Source: Marthasterias glacialis (Eukaryota; Echinodermata; Asteroidea; Forcipulatida; Asteriidae). From it: a stretch of 64,000 bases of DNA. Below, one piece after another: positions 53,201 through 64,000 of the stretch. Location: contig OU452231.1 of NCBI GenBank assembly GCA_911728455.2, positions 17,255,838 to 17,319,837 of the forward strand, written 5' to 3'. Position 1 is the first letter of the stretch. Every line of letters starts with the position of its first letter. Under the pieces are notes generated by a model, which was not told the origin of the DNA, did not search any database, and saw only the letters and a program-made list of their open reading frames with translations. Both the position numbers and the translations under genes were made by a program.

Positions 53201-55976
53201 TGAAGAGAGAATTCTAGCGCGGCCCATCCTCTTTAAATATACATGTACCTGCATAGACCATGTCACCTTGTTTACAGAACGAGTGACCTTGAGGATTTCC
53301 TCAACGACAGGATTTGAAGTTTCACATTTTGCATGCAATTTGGCATGTACATGTACGTGTATACATGTAATTTCCACAAGTATTGTAAATAAAAAATATC
53401 TAGTCATGAACCACAAGAGAAACTGGCCGGGTAAGTATAAATGAACATAGACAAATTGACTATTGAAACCCTTGCACCAAAGTCACAAGCGGTTGCAGGC
53501 TGCCATGCTAGCCATTTTGTGAGTCAACTCGTACCGTGTAGACCCCACGTCGCCTAAAATGCGCACTACACTGTAATAGTACACGGTGACAAAAAAATGG
53601 CGCAACCAGCATGATTGTGAAGACGACTTAAGGTGAATTGGGTCAATAACCAGAACTGAACCTGCGACCTCCAGGTTTACGTGCTATAGCGTTTCAAGCA
53701 AAAGTATTTCAAGGGAAGTTCCCCACCATGACCAACATCATACTAAGTAAGTTATGTACATTTATATTCAAAATCTTTCAAACGTTGTGCACATCCTAAA
53801 AGGGTAGTATGCAAATGGAGGTGGACAGAAACCAATCCCCCGTTGTTAATCATCTCATGAATACGTTGAATGTAACAGAACAAACTGTACCTGATTGCAG
53901 TGTCTGCCGATGCCCATCAGGAAGTTGTCTGGCTTAATATCCCTGTGGATGAAATTCTTCATGTGGACGTACTCAATACGGCTGATCATCTGCAAAGTAA
54001 CACAGATAAATGAAAGCCATTCAACATTCAACACAACAAGAGATTCCATTTCTGCAATTGTTGTTTTGTATCTTATAGCAAATAGGGTGGGGGCTGATTT
54101 CACAAAGCACTAAAGATTCATCTTAAGGCCCCAGCTCAACATTGGTAAACTGACCATAAATGCTTCCATTCTTTGCACAAATCAAGATATTTATAATAAA
54201 GCCAACCTGTGAAAATGTCAGCTCATTTCGTTGTTTCATTTGTGAGAAAACAGCAGAAATGCAATCAGCAGTTTTGTACGCATTCCTATAGGCAGAGTTT
54301 TCGTCTCACTGAGACGAAAAACTACTTTTGGATCTTATTTCATTTATTATTTAAAAACGATAACACTTCAGGCAGAAATATTTCAAGGCAAGTTTTCTAC
54401 CACCATTATCTTTATACCTTGTAAGGTCTGTGTAAATCTGTGAACACTTATGTTTTTCTTCCTACCAATGTTGAGCTGGGGCTTTTAGATGAGTTGTCAG
54501 TCTTACCATAGTGATTTGTATTGTGACATCACACTTTGCTTAGCAATTACGACTGATTCGCACTTAAGCTCAATCGTAACTCTTTGTAAAAACGAGCCCA
54601 GTGGTCGATTTCACAAAACACTAAGATTCATCTTAAGATGAGTTGTCATTATTACCAAAGTGATTTGTATTGTGAAATCACACTTTGCTTAGCAGTAATG
54701 GTCGTTTTGCACTTAAGATCAATCTTAACTCTTTGTGAAATCCAGCCCAGGTCCACTGAAATGCGGGCAACTGGATAAATTGATGGAAAATCATTAGAGT
54801 CTAACTTACCATTTTTTATACATTGAAAAAATGGAAGTTATAAAATGGGGTTCAGGGAAGATAAAAATTAAAATCAGCTATATTTATATGTCATTAACTG
54901 TAACTTCTTGAACGTCCTTACGTGGGAGCTGTCCGACATCTATCAAAATACTCCATGGTAAATTAAAGCCCACACGTTTGAACTCTGATTGAAGCTTTTC
55001 AGACCTGACCTCTACGAGTGGTTATTTTGAGCGTTTATGGTTAGAGATTTATTGAATTCAAACAAAACCAATGAAACAGACTTCAAAGGTTTTTTGCAAT
55101 GTAAAAAGTACCTAAATAAATGCGCATATGTGGGCCTACATCACACTTCCATTATGTCCGCAGATACAAAAAATAGACAGGAATGCACTTTTCAACTTTT
55201 TTTCTACAATACCATGAACACGGCGCTTTGTGATACATGTATCACGTTTACAAGTGCATGTGGCTACACTTGACTCTGAAGCCAAGTGGCTAAAACATCT
55301 GCAACAAATTACTCAGTAATTGGTAAACCGCCATAACAAATGTTACTGGAACCGGACTTTCATAAATAAATTAATCTGGCATTTAGACCATCATGGGCAA
55401 GGATAGACCAACACGCACTGTACATGTGTAACGTACAAGGGCATTTGAAGAATGAAGGCAGACATACAGTACTGTGTGTACTGTATATGCAGCCCATTAG
55501 GGACCAAATTCATGAAGCTGTTCTGCCCAGCAACAGCATTGCTTTGCAAAGAAAAATCTCGCTCAGCAGAAACAGGTTACCAGGCAAAGTACCATGTAAT
55601 GTATATTCCTTGTGACCGGTTCCCGGCTAATTCTTGCTCAGCAGACAAATTTGCCAAGCCCCATTTTCTGTTCAACAGCTTTACCAAATTGTGACTAGGC
55701 CCCTCAGAGTGTCAGTGGCAAAAGAACAATGAGTCTCACATTGATGGAATGGTACAGTACATCGTTGGTGTTTTTGAGTTTTACGAGAGGTTTTTGGGGA
55801 AGGGCCAACATGACTAGCCTAGGAGGATTGAGTAGGTTATCAGCCCTACCTGGTCTGCTAACATCAGCACAGTCTTCATTGTAAACCTGCGACTGCAGAA
55901 GTTGAAGAGGTCCTCCAAGCTGGGACCTAGTAGGTCCAAAACTAGGACATTGTAGTCTTTTTCTGTGCCAAACCAC
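50031..55976 (-). CDS. CSNK1A1: Casein kinase 1 alpha, tandem copy B, exons 3-7 (partial)
   Basis: Five exons homologous to exons 3-7 of copy A, in the same order and with identical phases: 55850-55976, 53891-53989, 51933-52072, 50967-51120, 50031-50279. They encode the kinase from WFGTEKDYN to the stop, with [19 protein letters not shown] and FPAEFA all intact and good splice signals, so this is not a processed or broken copy. Exons 1 and 2 (glycine loop and VAVK) were looked for up to 64000 and not seen. Copy A intron 2 is already 6.4 kb, so they probably lie past the right edge. Copy B has HIQYRED where human and copy A have HIPYRED. Its tail, [11 protein letters not shown] through ESKSKSKR, is basic at the end. 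Copy B is nearer human CK1 alpha in exon 7 ([17 protein letters not shown]). Confidence 0.93.
50725..50918. mobile_element. Short GACTC-rich MITE, hAT-like
   Basis: The left end is CAGAGTTGTACGACTCG and the right end CAACTCGGACTCAACTC. It is dense in GACTC and GAGTC words. It resembles the GTCTC-rich element at 4659 in design but not in sequence. In intron 6 of CK1 alpha copy B. Confidence 0.5.
50967..51120 (-). CDS. CSNK1A1: CK1 alpha copy B, coding exon 6
   Basis: Encodes [20 protein letters not shown] through STPVEVLCK. Almost identical at the DNA level to copy A exon 6, including about 13 bp of the following intron (GAACTAACTGACC on the plus strand). Intron sequence on the other side diverges at once. 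Confidence 0.95.
51933..52072 (-). CDS. CSNK1A1: CK1 alpha copy B, coding exon 5 (DFG and activation loop)
   Basis: Encodes [20 protein letters not shown] then [20 protein letters not shown] and HLGIEQ. About 34 of 140 bases differ from copy A by hand count. The acceptor is CAACAG and the donor GTATAA. Gln replaces the Pro of HIPYRED. Confidence 0.94.
52341..52370. repeat. G-rich microsatellite
   Basis: GAGAGAGGGGG leads into an uninterrupted G-run and then GAGAGGGGGGAGG. Length in such runs is prone to sequencing error. In intron 4 of CK1 alpha copy B. Confidence 0.85.
53891..53989 (-). CDS. CSNK1A1: CK1 alpha copy B, coding exon 4 (catalytic loop)
   Basis: 33 codons, [20 protein letters not shown] then [13 protein letters not shown]. 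By hand count 15 of 99 bases differ from copy A. The acceptor is TTGCAG and the donor GTACAG. Confidence 0.94.
54091..54600. mobile_element. GATTTCACAAA-ended MITE (family D), interrupted copy
   Basis: Starts GGGCTGATTTCACAAAGCAC, continues to TTAA at 54123-54126, is broken by the family A element, then resumes at 54488 with GATGAGTTGTCAG and ends AACTCTTTGTAAAAACGAGC then CCA. The intact neighbour at 54602-54750 shows the unbroken sequence. Confidence 0.8.
54127..54483. mobile_element. TTAA-flanked MITE (family A), copy 5, inside a family D MITE
   Basis: Begins GGCCCCAGCTCAACATTGGT and ends AATGTTGAGCTGGGGCT. The left flank is TTAA and the right TTTA (one change). The intact family D copy reads TTCATCTTAAGATGAG across the point, so the insertion duplicated TTAA, the piggyBac target. 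357 bp, in intron 3 of CK1 alpha copy B. Confidence 0.9.
54602..54750. mobile_element. GATTTCACAAA-ended MITE (family D), intact copy
   Basis: About 149 bp from TGGTCGATTTCACAAAACAC to CTCTTTGTGAAATCCAGCCC, with inverted ends and an inner CTTAAGATGAG. It serves as the empty site for the insertion at 54127. Confidence 0.8.
55850..55976 (-). CDS. CSNK1A1: CK1 alpha copy B, coding exon 3
   Basis: Encodes [20 protein letters not shown] then [20 protein letters not shown] and DQ. The acceptor is TTCTCAG and the donor GTAGGG. The first base completes a codon begun in an exon not present here. Confidence 0.93.
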
Positions 55977-56511
55977 CTGAGAAGAAAATAACAAACAAAA
56001 ACAATTTGTATTATTTCAATGACATTTTTCAAGATGATCAAACAAAAGCACAAAAAGAGGTTAAATGAACTTTGACCCTGTTACTAAGGAGCCCGTTTCA
56101 CACTGTAGCTCTCATCCCAGTGGAATACAACCTCAGAGAGGCTCCGGGAAGTTTTTCAGCTCACGTTTACCCCTGTGCACTTTCACACTGTTCCCTCACG
56201 CATATTGACTGGGTCCTTATTACATAGGGTTCCTGTTGCAGGTTTCACACTACTGAACATACTTTGCTGTATTTCTTGGCTAGCGTAATTCGTCACTGTA
56301 GCTACACTATTATCAGTTCAGTGAGCTACGACAGATACTAACACCGTCACCTCGTCCAAACTAATTTAAAATTTAACCTATGACAAAACAATTTTAGTCT
56401 ATTCTTTCCCAAATCTGGCTTGAGAATCTTAAACAAAGTTGCCTTTATTTTGATGTTGTTCTTCACAATGAAGACAAAGTTCCATTCTGTCAGAGAGATT
56501 CTCTAGCGGGT

Positions 56512-56866
56512 TCAAGTCTGCACTCTGGGCCTTTTATTGCACCACCTCAAATTGCCAACTGCCCCCCATTTCCCGAATAAGTTCTGGGGTTGGATACGGC
56601 AATGAATTTCCTTGTAATCAAAGCTAGGTGGAAGTGGCTTGTTCAGATGGTGGGCAGATGGCAGCATATGATCACTAGGATGTATCAACATAAACATCAG
56701 CGTTGATACTCTCCATGACCCATGCCAGGCTCCCATCACTAGAGTATCCCATACAGTCCCAGATTATGATACCGAAACCTCCATGTTTCACAGATGGAGC
56801 CATGCAAGCCATTGTGATGTTTGGCAGGATAGAGTGACAGCTATTCAAAGGCAAAAAAGCCATCAA
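56512..56866 (-). pseudogene. Broken Tc1/mariner-type transposase relic
   Basis: Minus-strand translation gives NITMACMAPSVKHGGFGIII then WDCMGYSSDGSL and ESINADVYVDTS, which matches the Tc1 pattern (VKHGG..IMVWGC....G.L....G.MNA..YIDIL). A frameshift or stop breaks the frame there; the C-terminal catalytic part is not readable. In the presumed intron 2 of CK1 alpha copy B. Confidence 0.65.
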
Positions 56867-57045
56867 GGGCGAAAGCTTGACGAGCGTTGTTTAGTACTCT
56901 GTAATTAGTTCACTGATACCAACTCGAACATTCTTAAAAGAAACGATTTCCTGCTGCGCAAAACTTTTTGTCATAGATTTCAATGCCCAATTATTCATGA
57001 GCCCATAAATCTGAAATGATGTCACTATAGGGCCTATATATGAAA

Positions 57046-57241
57046 GGGGCTGTGTCGTCATGATTATAGCAGTAAATAGAATAACCCAGATACTACCCAG
57101 CGGTCACATCACAGTTTGACAAAGACGGCACTCTTTGTGATTAGACCCCAAGCGCGGGCGCGTGCAGTATCTGGGTGAGAGTTTATCTTTCCAAGCACCC
57201 TATCCACAGGCCTACTATAATAATCATGACGACACAGCCCC
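57046..57241. mobile_element. MITE (family C), copy 2
   Basis: The ends GGGGCTGTGTCGTCATGATT and AATCATGACGACACAGCCCC are perfect inverses. It shares CGGTCACATCACAG, GACGGC and CTGGGTGAGAGTT with 38843-39071. About 196 bp. Confidence 0.85.
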
Positions 57242-60200
57242 CCTTACGATAAAAACAGCAACAAAAAAAACATGTCACGAAACCAGCCTCTTAAAAGACT
57301 TACAATCATATGTTCATGTAAAGACAACTGCTTTAGAAATGTGAGTTAAACTGACTAAGATGAACATTAGACACAGAATAGAGCAAGCGTCTCTGTCCTT
57401 GGCTCTATACACAGGTATTTATGAATAATTATCAAGCAATTTAAATTCAGTACATAATCACTAAGAGCAAAAACAAGTTGTATTGGTGTACAGTACATGT
57501 TCGTTTTAGTTGTTAAATATGACATGGCATGTAGCTCCTTATTTCTTGGTCATGACAATGTGAACTACATGTAGACCAATACAAATAAAAATTAAATAAA
57601 TAATGGAACAGAAAAAGCCAGAAGTGAACCTGTACATGCACGTATGTGGGCATAATGTCTGACTTTGTCCCATAAAATCTGTATAATCAGTTGTTGTTTT
57701 TTCATTACTGTGTCCTCAATAATGTAATTGATTGCATTTTTTTTTACATGTGAGGCCAAATAAAAAAAATTACCTGTTTCTTGTCCCTGCCCGCTTCCTT
57801 TTACCTGGCTGCTTCACTATTTTTTGACTGATTGATTTACTTTTGGATTCATGCATAAACATTTAAAAAAATTCACACCAGAAAACGTAAAACTTAGCGA
57901 AGTACAATGGAAGGCACTTTTAAAGCTTTTCTTGCTTGATCCTTTCCATAGCCTTCATACGCAGTCTTTCATGAGCGGCACCTAGACAAAGGAAGTCTAC
58001 CTATTCCATTCAAAACATCTTGGGTAAAAGAAACCTGTCATCTTGCATTCAAAAGATAAGAACAAAAAAAAAAGAATCTCCTTCATTTATTTAAAAACAA
58101 AAAAACTCGCAAGAGAAACTGTTTTTTTTGTTTTATTTGGCCTAAGGTTATTTGAAGTCACTCTGTGCGCTTGTACATTGTATTCAAGATATGTCCATAG
58201 GAACTTGTGGTTTTATTTGTCGTTCTTAATTGTAGGTTTCAAGGGAGGATGTTTTCTAGATTAGAAAAAAGTCAAAACAGTAAGGAACAGTTGGTGAACT
58301 GCTGCTGACCTTTATACAAATTCGCTTTTCTTGTTGCGCAGAAGTACAAGTACTCTTGTCATTGTTTAGCCCTTTCCCTCCACAGTCTACATTGTAATCC
58401 CTTCGTGGTCTCGAAGTTCAAGACAGGTTCAAGGTTGCTGGCTAGCCCATGCTAGTCTTAGACAACTCCTGGATAACCAGGATATTTAGAAATGCACGCA
58501 GTGCAGCAGCAGCGGCACGCCCATGTATGGATGTACAGTATGCATACCTAATGTAAAAGCCAGGTGACAGCACTCAAGGAAGCTGTTTACATCACAATAG
58601 AGCAGTGGGGGTCAAATGATTTCAGGACTGTATAGGTATATATGTACATGTTTACTGTAGATACTGTGTTGTTAAAATGTGCTGTTCTGTATTTTAATTT
58701 AAATATAATACAGTATGTAACATGTTTTGAAGGTATTATAATTAATATTAAGATACTTGTCACTGTATTAAATTGTGAATGAAATTAAGAATTAAGTTAA
58801 CACTTACAATGTAATGAATTTTTTTTTGTACATCCTGCAATTTGTGCACATTTTAACTTTAATTCTTCAATTGTTTTTGACAAAGAGCTCTTAATATCTG
58901 TTTTGAACCTCAAGGATTTTTATCAAAGGTCCCATGAATTATTTTTTTTATTGGTTAAAAAAATAAAGTATGCCTATTATAGTATAACTTTACTTTTTTC
59001 ACATTTTTTACATGCGTATTAATCGTATAAATAACGATTTTCTAAATTTAGGGGGTTGCCGTGCTCCGCCCACCCTTCCTCATTAACATAAAATCTGTGA
59101 CGTAGACAGTGGAACGGCTGACCAGGGCCATGTGTGTGACAATAACATACAATGCATTGTTGACCACTCGGCACCAGAGGCGTCTTTGAAATGTTTTACC
59201 ACAGCCTACGTCATGGATCATTGCGCAATCAGATGGCACACATTTTCGGGGCTCAATTAAAGTGTAAAAACGCATAACAGACACATCAAAATAGTCAATA
59301 CTATGTTTTGTTAATTTCAAACCATATGTTAAGCCACAAAAATGTTCCGTTACAAAAAAACTCCTGATGGGCCCTTTAACCAGTTGCCGCCGGAATTAAA
59401 TTTTTTCTCGTCCCCCCCTGGTGTAGAGAGGGCACAAGATACATAAAGATTTCATCCACCATGGACCATTAACCAAAAACGTAATACATTTGTTTTAGTA
59501 GTAGTAAGAAATATCAGTATTATGATGAATTTGGGTGAAAAACTGGTTGTGAACATTATTGTTTCGTTTACGTAGGCCTGCATGTTTAATTTATGGATAA
59601 CAATTTATTTTACTGCAGTTTCATAATCTAATGGATTTTGATGGCAAGATACAATGTAGTACATGTACATGTATAGCATGGAGGGAGAAATTTCTTTCCT
59701 CCATGGGTGTAGCATTGCCCATGTGCTACTGAAAGGAGCTGGCAAACTTCACCACTTTTAAATCAATCCATGGTGCAGAAACTGTTTGTGTGTTTTTTTG
59801 CTCCCTTTTACACATGCCTACATAGTAAAATGTAGGCCTTGCATAAAAAGAAACGTACATGTTTATGTAGGCCTGTTCCCAAGATGAGTTTGTATTATAA
59901 TAACAGTGCTGAGTGTTACCCTACATTGTATGTATACACAATGTGTACATGTATTGCCATCTGTACACATTGTGCTATCTCATTGTGATTTTGACTGGGT
60001 GTGTACCAGTGGGACTACTGACCTTTGACTTGTAATCAATAAACAGACTACAATGCAATACTGTTCAAAAGAAAATGCACATAGTTACACATTACATGTA
60101 TTACTAACAATACATGGTAAAAACACTGTGTGGTGTAGATATGACAATTACAGTAGTTAATTGTGCATTCCTTCACATTATTATTGGGGGGTTTCGGCCA

Positions 60201-62191
60201 ACCCCCCTGAAACCACCCTTTGTTTTCGTCGAGATTTTTATGTTTTTTATTATTTTACTTTCCGAACAGTCTCATTGCTTTAACACAATGAAACTTGTGC
60301 GCGGCTGATCTCAGGAACTGCAGTCTTAAAAAACACAAAAATGCATCAAATCAAAGCTTAGGGTCTAACTAAGTACCTAAACAACATGACATCACCATTG
60401 CATCACTGTTACCTGTTTCATAGATGTTTTTGTGGCGACCCGACAAATTGGTCATATTTGGGACGACTTGGTCATGCAACTCTGTTTGTACACATTTAGA
60501 TGCTTTTATAACGGACAGAATTCACTTAATTTCCACTCCAGTTGAGAGGTAAATTGAAAACCCCAACACAGAAATAAGCCTCACCTTACACCATTTCTCA
60601 TAAAACAATACTTTGATCAAATGTTCTGCACCCTATGTTCACGATATTCAAGAACTTTTTGTTGTTCCTCCACTTAGAAGTCGACTTGGAAATTCTCTGT
60701 TTGCATGCAATGCCTCACCTACACGCATCCGAAAGAGGAACAGACCCATTAAATTTGTATAGCGCCCTCACCTGAAAGCTCTGAATATTTCGCATTTCAT
60801 TTGCAGTATTATAGCCACTCTTGAAACTTAAAAATGTGCATTCGTGGTGGCCAGCAGAAGTTTTAATATTACTTTATCTTGTTAGTAGACCCCCTTAGCG
60901 TTCAGGATAACTGCATCTATTTGAGTTATGATTTTGTATCTTCTCAAAATTATACTTTACATTGTCCCCACAGGGAAATTCATGTATCATTTTGAAGCTT
61001 ATGACGTAGCCTTTTTAATGAAATAGACGACGTCATCAGGTGTCAACTTTCATCACATCAAAGGATATTGTTTTTTAAAAAATATCTTTTTAAGAATTAA
61101 TTTCAATTTATAGCTTATAGCTTTTAAATAATCTATTTTACCCTGCTTCCGGTCAAAACCGGAAGTTTAAGTAAAAAAATATTGTTGGAGGTCTGCAGCC
61201 AATGGTTTGGAATTTGGAAATGATTTGTGTATATTAAATTATTAATAAGATGTACTCTTTCAAAATGTTGGTTTGATGACGTCACCACATATGAGACTTC
61301 CCTAAAGCAACACTTTTTGATAAGATTCATTTTTTTTTAAACACTGTTTATCACATTGAAACAAATTATACATTATAGTGTAGCTTGTGACTAGACTTAG
61401 TCAACACAACCAGTAACGTCATCATTACGACATCATCACGACATCGGTGACTGAAATACACAATTATTAGTTTGATATGTATTACAGTTCATATCTTCTG
61501 AAGTGCACAAGATATATTTATCTTCATTGTGTCATTTTGAAGTAAATAACCAATGTGACATGTTTATCTTATTCATGAACCTAACTGTCCTTTTCTTCTT
61601 GTTCAAACAGGAAATTCAAATGGTACATATTAAATAAGAGTTATAAAACGGTGTGCGACTGAGTTCATAATACAATTTGTCTGTTTTGCTACAAACACAG
61701 CTCTAGTTATTATATTTTTTGGGGACAGGGTATGGGTACATAAGTGTTAAACTTTGTTCAAATTAAGGGCAAGTCAATTATTTTTTGTCATTTTTTGAAT
61801 TTGATAAATTGTGTTGATTAAATTAATGTATAGATGTTAATTTTTGCACCAGGGATAAAGAATATTATTTGTAATTTTGGTGTATGGGTAAAAATACAAA
61901 TTATATAAATCCATGAACTTGCCAATTGCAAGACGGACTAGATGTGACCCCCGCCCGGGAATGGTTCATCATGGTTGCCTCATGCCTACAAAAATGTTGA
62001 AATTCCAGCATTTGTCGGTCAACAAATTCTGGTACAGGCGACATGGTCCAATCAATGTCGACAAATTAATGAATTCTTCAAAATGTATGTGGTCATTTTA
62101 CGCTGCATTTAGACATGCGCTAAGGGTGGACTGTTATAAAGTAAAAAACAACAAGGGAAACGGACTGGGTGAATTTTAATTCAATTTATGA

Positions 62192-62265
62192 GGGCTGGAT
62201 AGCTCAGTTGGTAGAGCATCGGCATCCTACTCGAGAGGTCGCAGGTTCAAATCCCATTCTAATCA
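62192..62265 (+). mobile_element. tRNA-like (SINE head or tRNA pseudogene)
   Basis: The A box TAGCTCAGTTGG (62200-62211) and B box GGTTCAAATCC (62244-62254) are correctly spaced. The acceptor stem fails (GGGCTGG against TTCTAATC) and the anticodon stem does not pair, so this is not a working tRNA gene. Confidence 0.7.
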
Positions 62266-63768
62266 ATTTTTCTTTGTTCACCCCAAAATTGATATAAAAT
62301 GTACCTAGTCAGTAAGAACAATGAGTGAACATTGAACTTATCGTTACATGTGAGATTCAGCTTCCAGGCAAATTTGGGGAACAGCTATTTTGGGTGGTCA
62401 TGGTTGTACGGCAAATTTCAGTTTTAACATTGGTTAATTTTTGTAGTACACACATTGTACACCCATGTCATGTGGTAAGCCCTACTATTAAAAATCATAC
62501 AGTAACAATTGAAAGCAACCTTGGTATTTGGTTGCAGACAGTTGATGAAACTAAAAAGATGAATTACTTTAATTCATTTGCATACAATTGATGGCTTGAT
62601 CAGTATTATGAGCTCAAAAAGAAAAACATCGTAAGCACGTTTCTAATATTTCATATGTTCCGAGAACAGAGGGTGAATGGCACACCTACGCTGTCTGCGT
62701 ACACAACAGCCATAGCCTACCCAGTCTGATCTACATGGATACGATGATGAGTCAATGGAATTGACTATGGGAGAATCCATCTGACCACTGAACAATGCAC
62801 TGTGAGCTGATGAGTCAGATCCACTTCTGTGGAAAAGATCGGCAGTTGCCAAGAACTCTGGCAACCTATGTTGTACAGTCATAATATGTGGTCTGCAACA
62901 CACATAATTGCTCATGAAACTACTGACGTCTACCCACATAAGAGATGCATAGCTGGTGTTCTCAGCTGAACATGAGTATGTATGTGACATACTTAATACG
63001 CACTTGAATTATGGGATGTGCACGTAGTTTGGCCATGGCTTAGGGTCCTTGTTTTTGTACCGGGTGCATGTTCGTGAACACTTATAATGATAACTACATG
63101 TATGACCTTAACTCCAATCATGAGTGTTCACTCGCCATGAACTCTGACAGTCATAAAAAAAAGTCCTAATAAAAACATACATAATACATTGTAGGCCCTA
63201 CTAAATACAGGAAAGCTCTGAATTAAAACAGAACATGTACAGCACGTACACGTTAGATCAACATACCGTTTCAACATGAAAGCTTATTGTTAGCAATAAT
63301 TGTTTGAACCTGAAGAATTCCTTAATTTGCTCATTCTTTTTTTTGATTGCCAAAACTTAAGTAAGCCTGATTTATGCCTGAAAACACAAACCATTTTTTT
63401 GGTTTTTCCAAGTCCTGGTAATTTTGAGCATTATTTGGTGAATATTTTCATAGTTTGGTGGTAGGGTGCGTTCATCGAAAACTACATTACGTGTACATGT
63501 AGAGGGTGTGAATTAAAATTCTCTTACAAAAAAACAATGATGTGTCTTTCCTTCAAATGGTCAAGAAATCATACGGTAACTACATGGAGGTGTAGTGGTT
63601 TGCTAAAGGTGTGGCTTCAAACCTGTGTGTTCATGTTTTGGTGTACTGTATTTTTTATGAACACTAAACATCACTAAATAACACACGCACATTGTTTTGT
63701 ACAAGTCCTATATATTGCAAGTAACTTACATAGTATGTACATGTACACTTACAGGCCTCATGCTCTGT

Positions 63769-63905
63769 CAAGTTGGCCAGCATGCCCTTCAGATAAATTG
63801 CACTGTCACAACCAACTTGGCCAGCATGCCCTTACATACTGCCAGAGTATGGCCATCATGCCCTTGTACAATTCCTCTGATTTGGCCAGCAAAGGCCTGC
63901 CCCAG
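63769..63905. repeat. Degenerate tandem repeat, TTGGCCAGCATGCCCTT
   Basis: The word TTGGCCAGCATGCCCTT occurs at about 63773 and 63819. Weaker versions follow, TATGGCCATCATGCCCTT and TTTGGCCAGCAAAGGCCT, at irregular 40-55 bp spacing. Confidence 0.65.
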
Positions 63906-64000
63906 TTTCTCTTAAGATCGAGACCTGCACTTACCTTGACTGTATCAAGGTATTCTATATGTAGCTCATGGATTTATGTAAATGGCTTTAAAAATGGCTT

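Larger units (their letters stand above)
57242..64000. other. AT-rich region, presumed intron 2 of CK1 alpha copy B
   Basis: No coding exon was recognised on either strand, including a direct look for the VAVK and glycine-loop exons of copy B. It holds a tRNA-like sequence (62192-62265) and a short tandem repeat (63769-63905), with TACATGTACATGTA words. Small reading frames lack family signatures. Confidence 0.5.

Noticed and set aside
62192..62265. Functional tRNA gene
   Set aside because: A and B boxes are present but the acceptor and anticodon stems do not pair.
62643..62990. 115-codon minus-strand frame ending near RRQRRCAIHPLFSE, faintly like the start of PIF/Harbinger nucleases
   Set aside because: Only a short, weak resemblance, and nothing of the nuclease domain follows. 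Not enough to call a transposon gene.
56000..64000. CK1 alpha copy B exons 1 and 2
   Set aside because: Looked for words encoding [15 protein letters not shown] and GSGSFGD on the minus strand; none were seen, so no exon is claimed.

Overview
The window is from an animal nuclear genome. Genes are split by GT-AG introns, are far apart, and sit in AT-rich DNA full of short transposon relics. The protein families, a tRNA-Leu-headed SINE with a (TTA)n tail, and frequent TACATGTA and TAGGCCTAC words suggest a marine invertebrate deuterostome. My best guess is an echinoderm, possibly a sea star; this is inference and no species can be named.

Layout, left to right. (1) 1264-7384, minus: a complete seven-exon RAB28 small GTPase gene (224 codons), with a 61-bp tandem repeat beyond its 3' end. 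(2) 7385-13133: intergenic, holding a large fold-back element and other MITE-like sequence. (3) 13134-14177, plus: an intronless 347-codon gene for an unnamed class I SAM-dependent methyltransferase-like protein. (4) 14178-17050: intergenic, with palindromic elements and a transposon inserted inside another transposon. (5) 17051-22608, minus: a complete three-exon FAHD1-like gene (222 codons) with several changed active-site positions. (6) 22609-28381: intergenic, with a decayed LINE, SINE sequence and a MITE. (7) 28382-44027, minus: a complete seven-exon casein kinase 1 alpha gene, here copy A (336 codons), whose introns hold SINEs, a 45-bp minisatellite and long inverted repeats. (8) 50031-55976, minus: exons 3 to 7 of a second, tandem casein kinase 1 alpha gene, copy B. 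Its exons 1 and 2 are not in the window and probably lie beyond the right edge. (9) 55977-64000: repeat-rich DNA, probably intron 2 of copy B, with a broken Tc1/mariner transposase, a MITE and a tRNA-like sequence.

The genes do not form one pathway. RAB28 is a farnesylated GTPase of the ciliary and periciliary region, FAHD1 is a mitochondrial acylpyruvase/oxaloacetate decarboxylase family member, and CK1 alpha is a Wnt/Hedgehog and clock kinase. The strongest observations are these. Exon 6 of the two CK1 alpha copies is almost identical (2 differences in 154 by hand count) while neighbouring exons are 15-24% different, which points to localized gene conversion. The FAHD1-like protein has lost a catalytic histidine. 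A TTAA-flanked MITE family has an empty-site comparison inside the window. A 750-bp element with two 300-bp arms and a target duplication sits in a CK1 alpha intron. Copy A also appears to use a GC-AG intron. Exon borders were read by eye from splice signals, reading frame and family knowledge; no alignment or database search was run.
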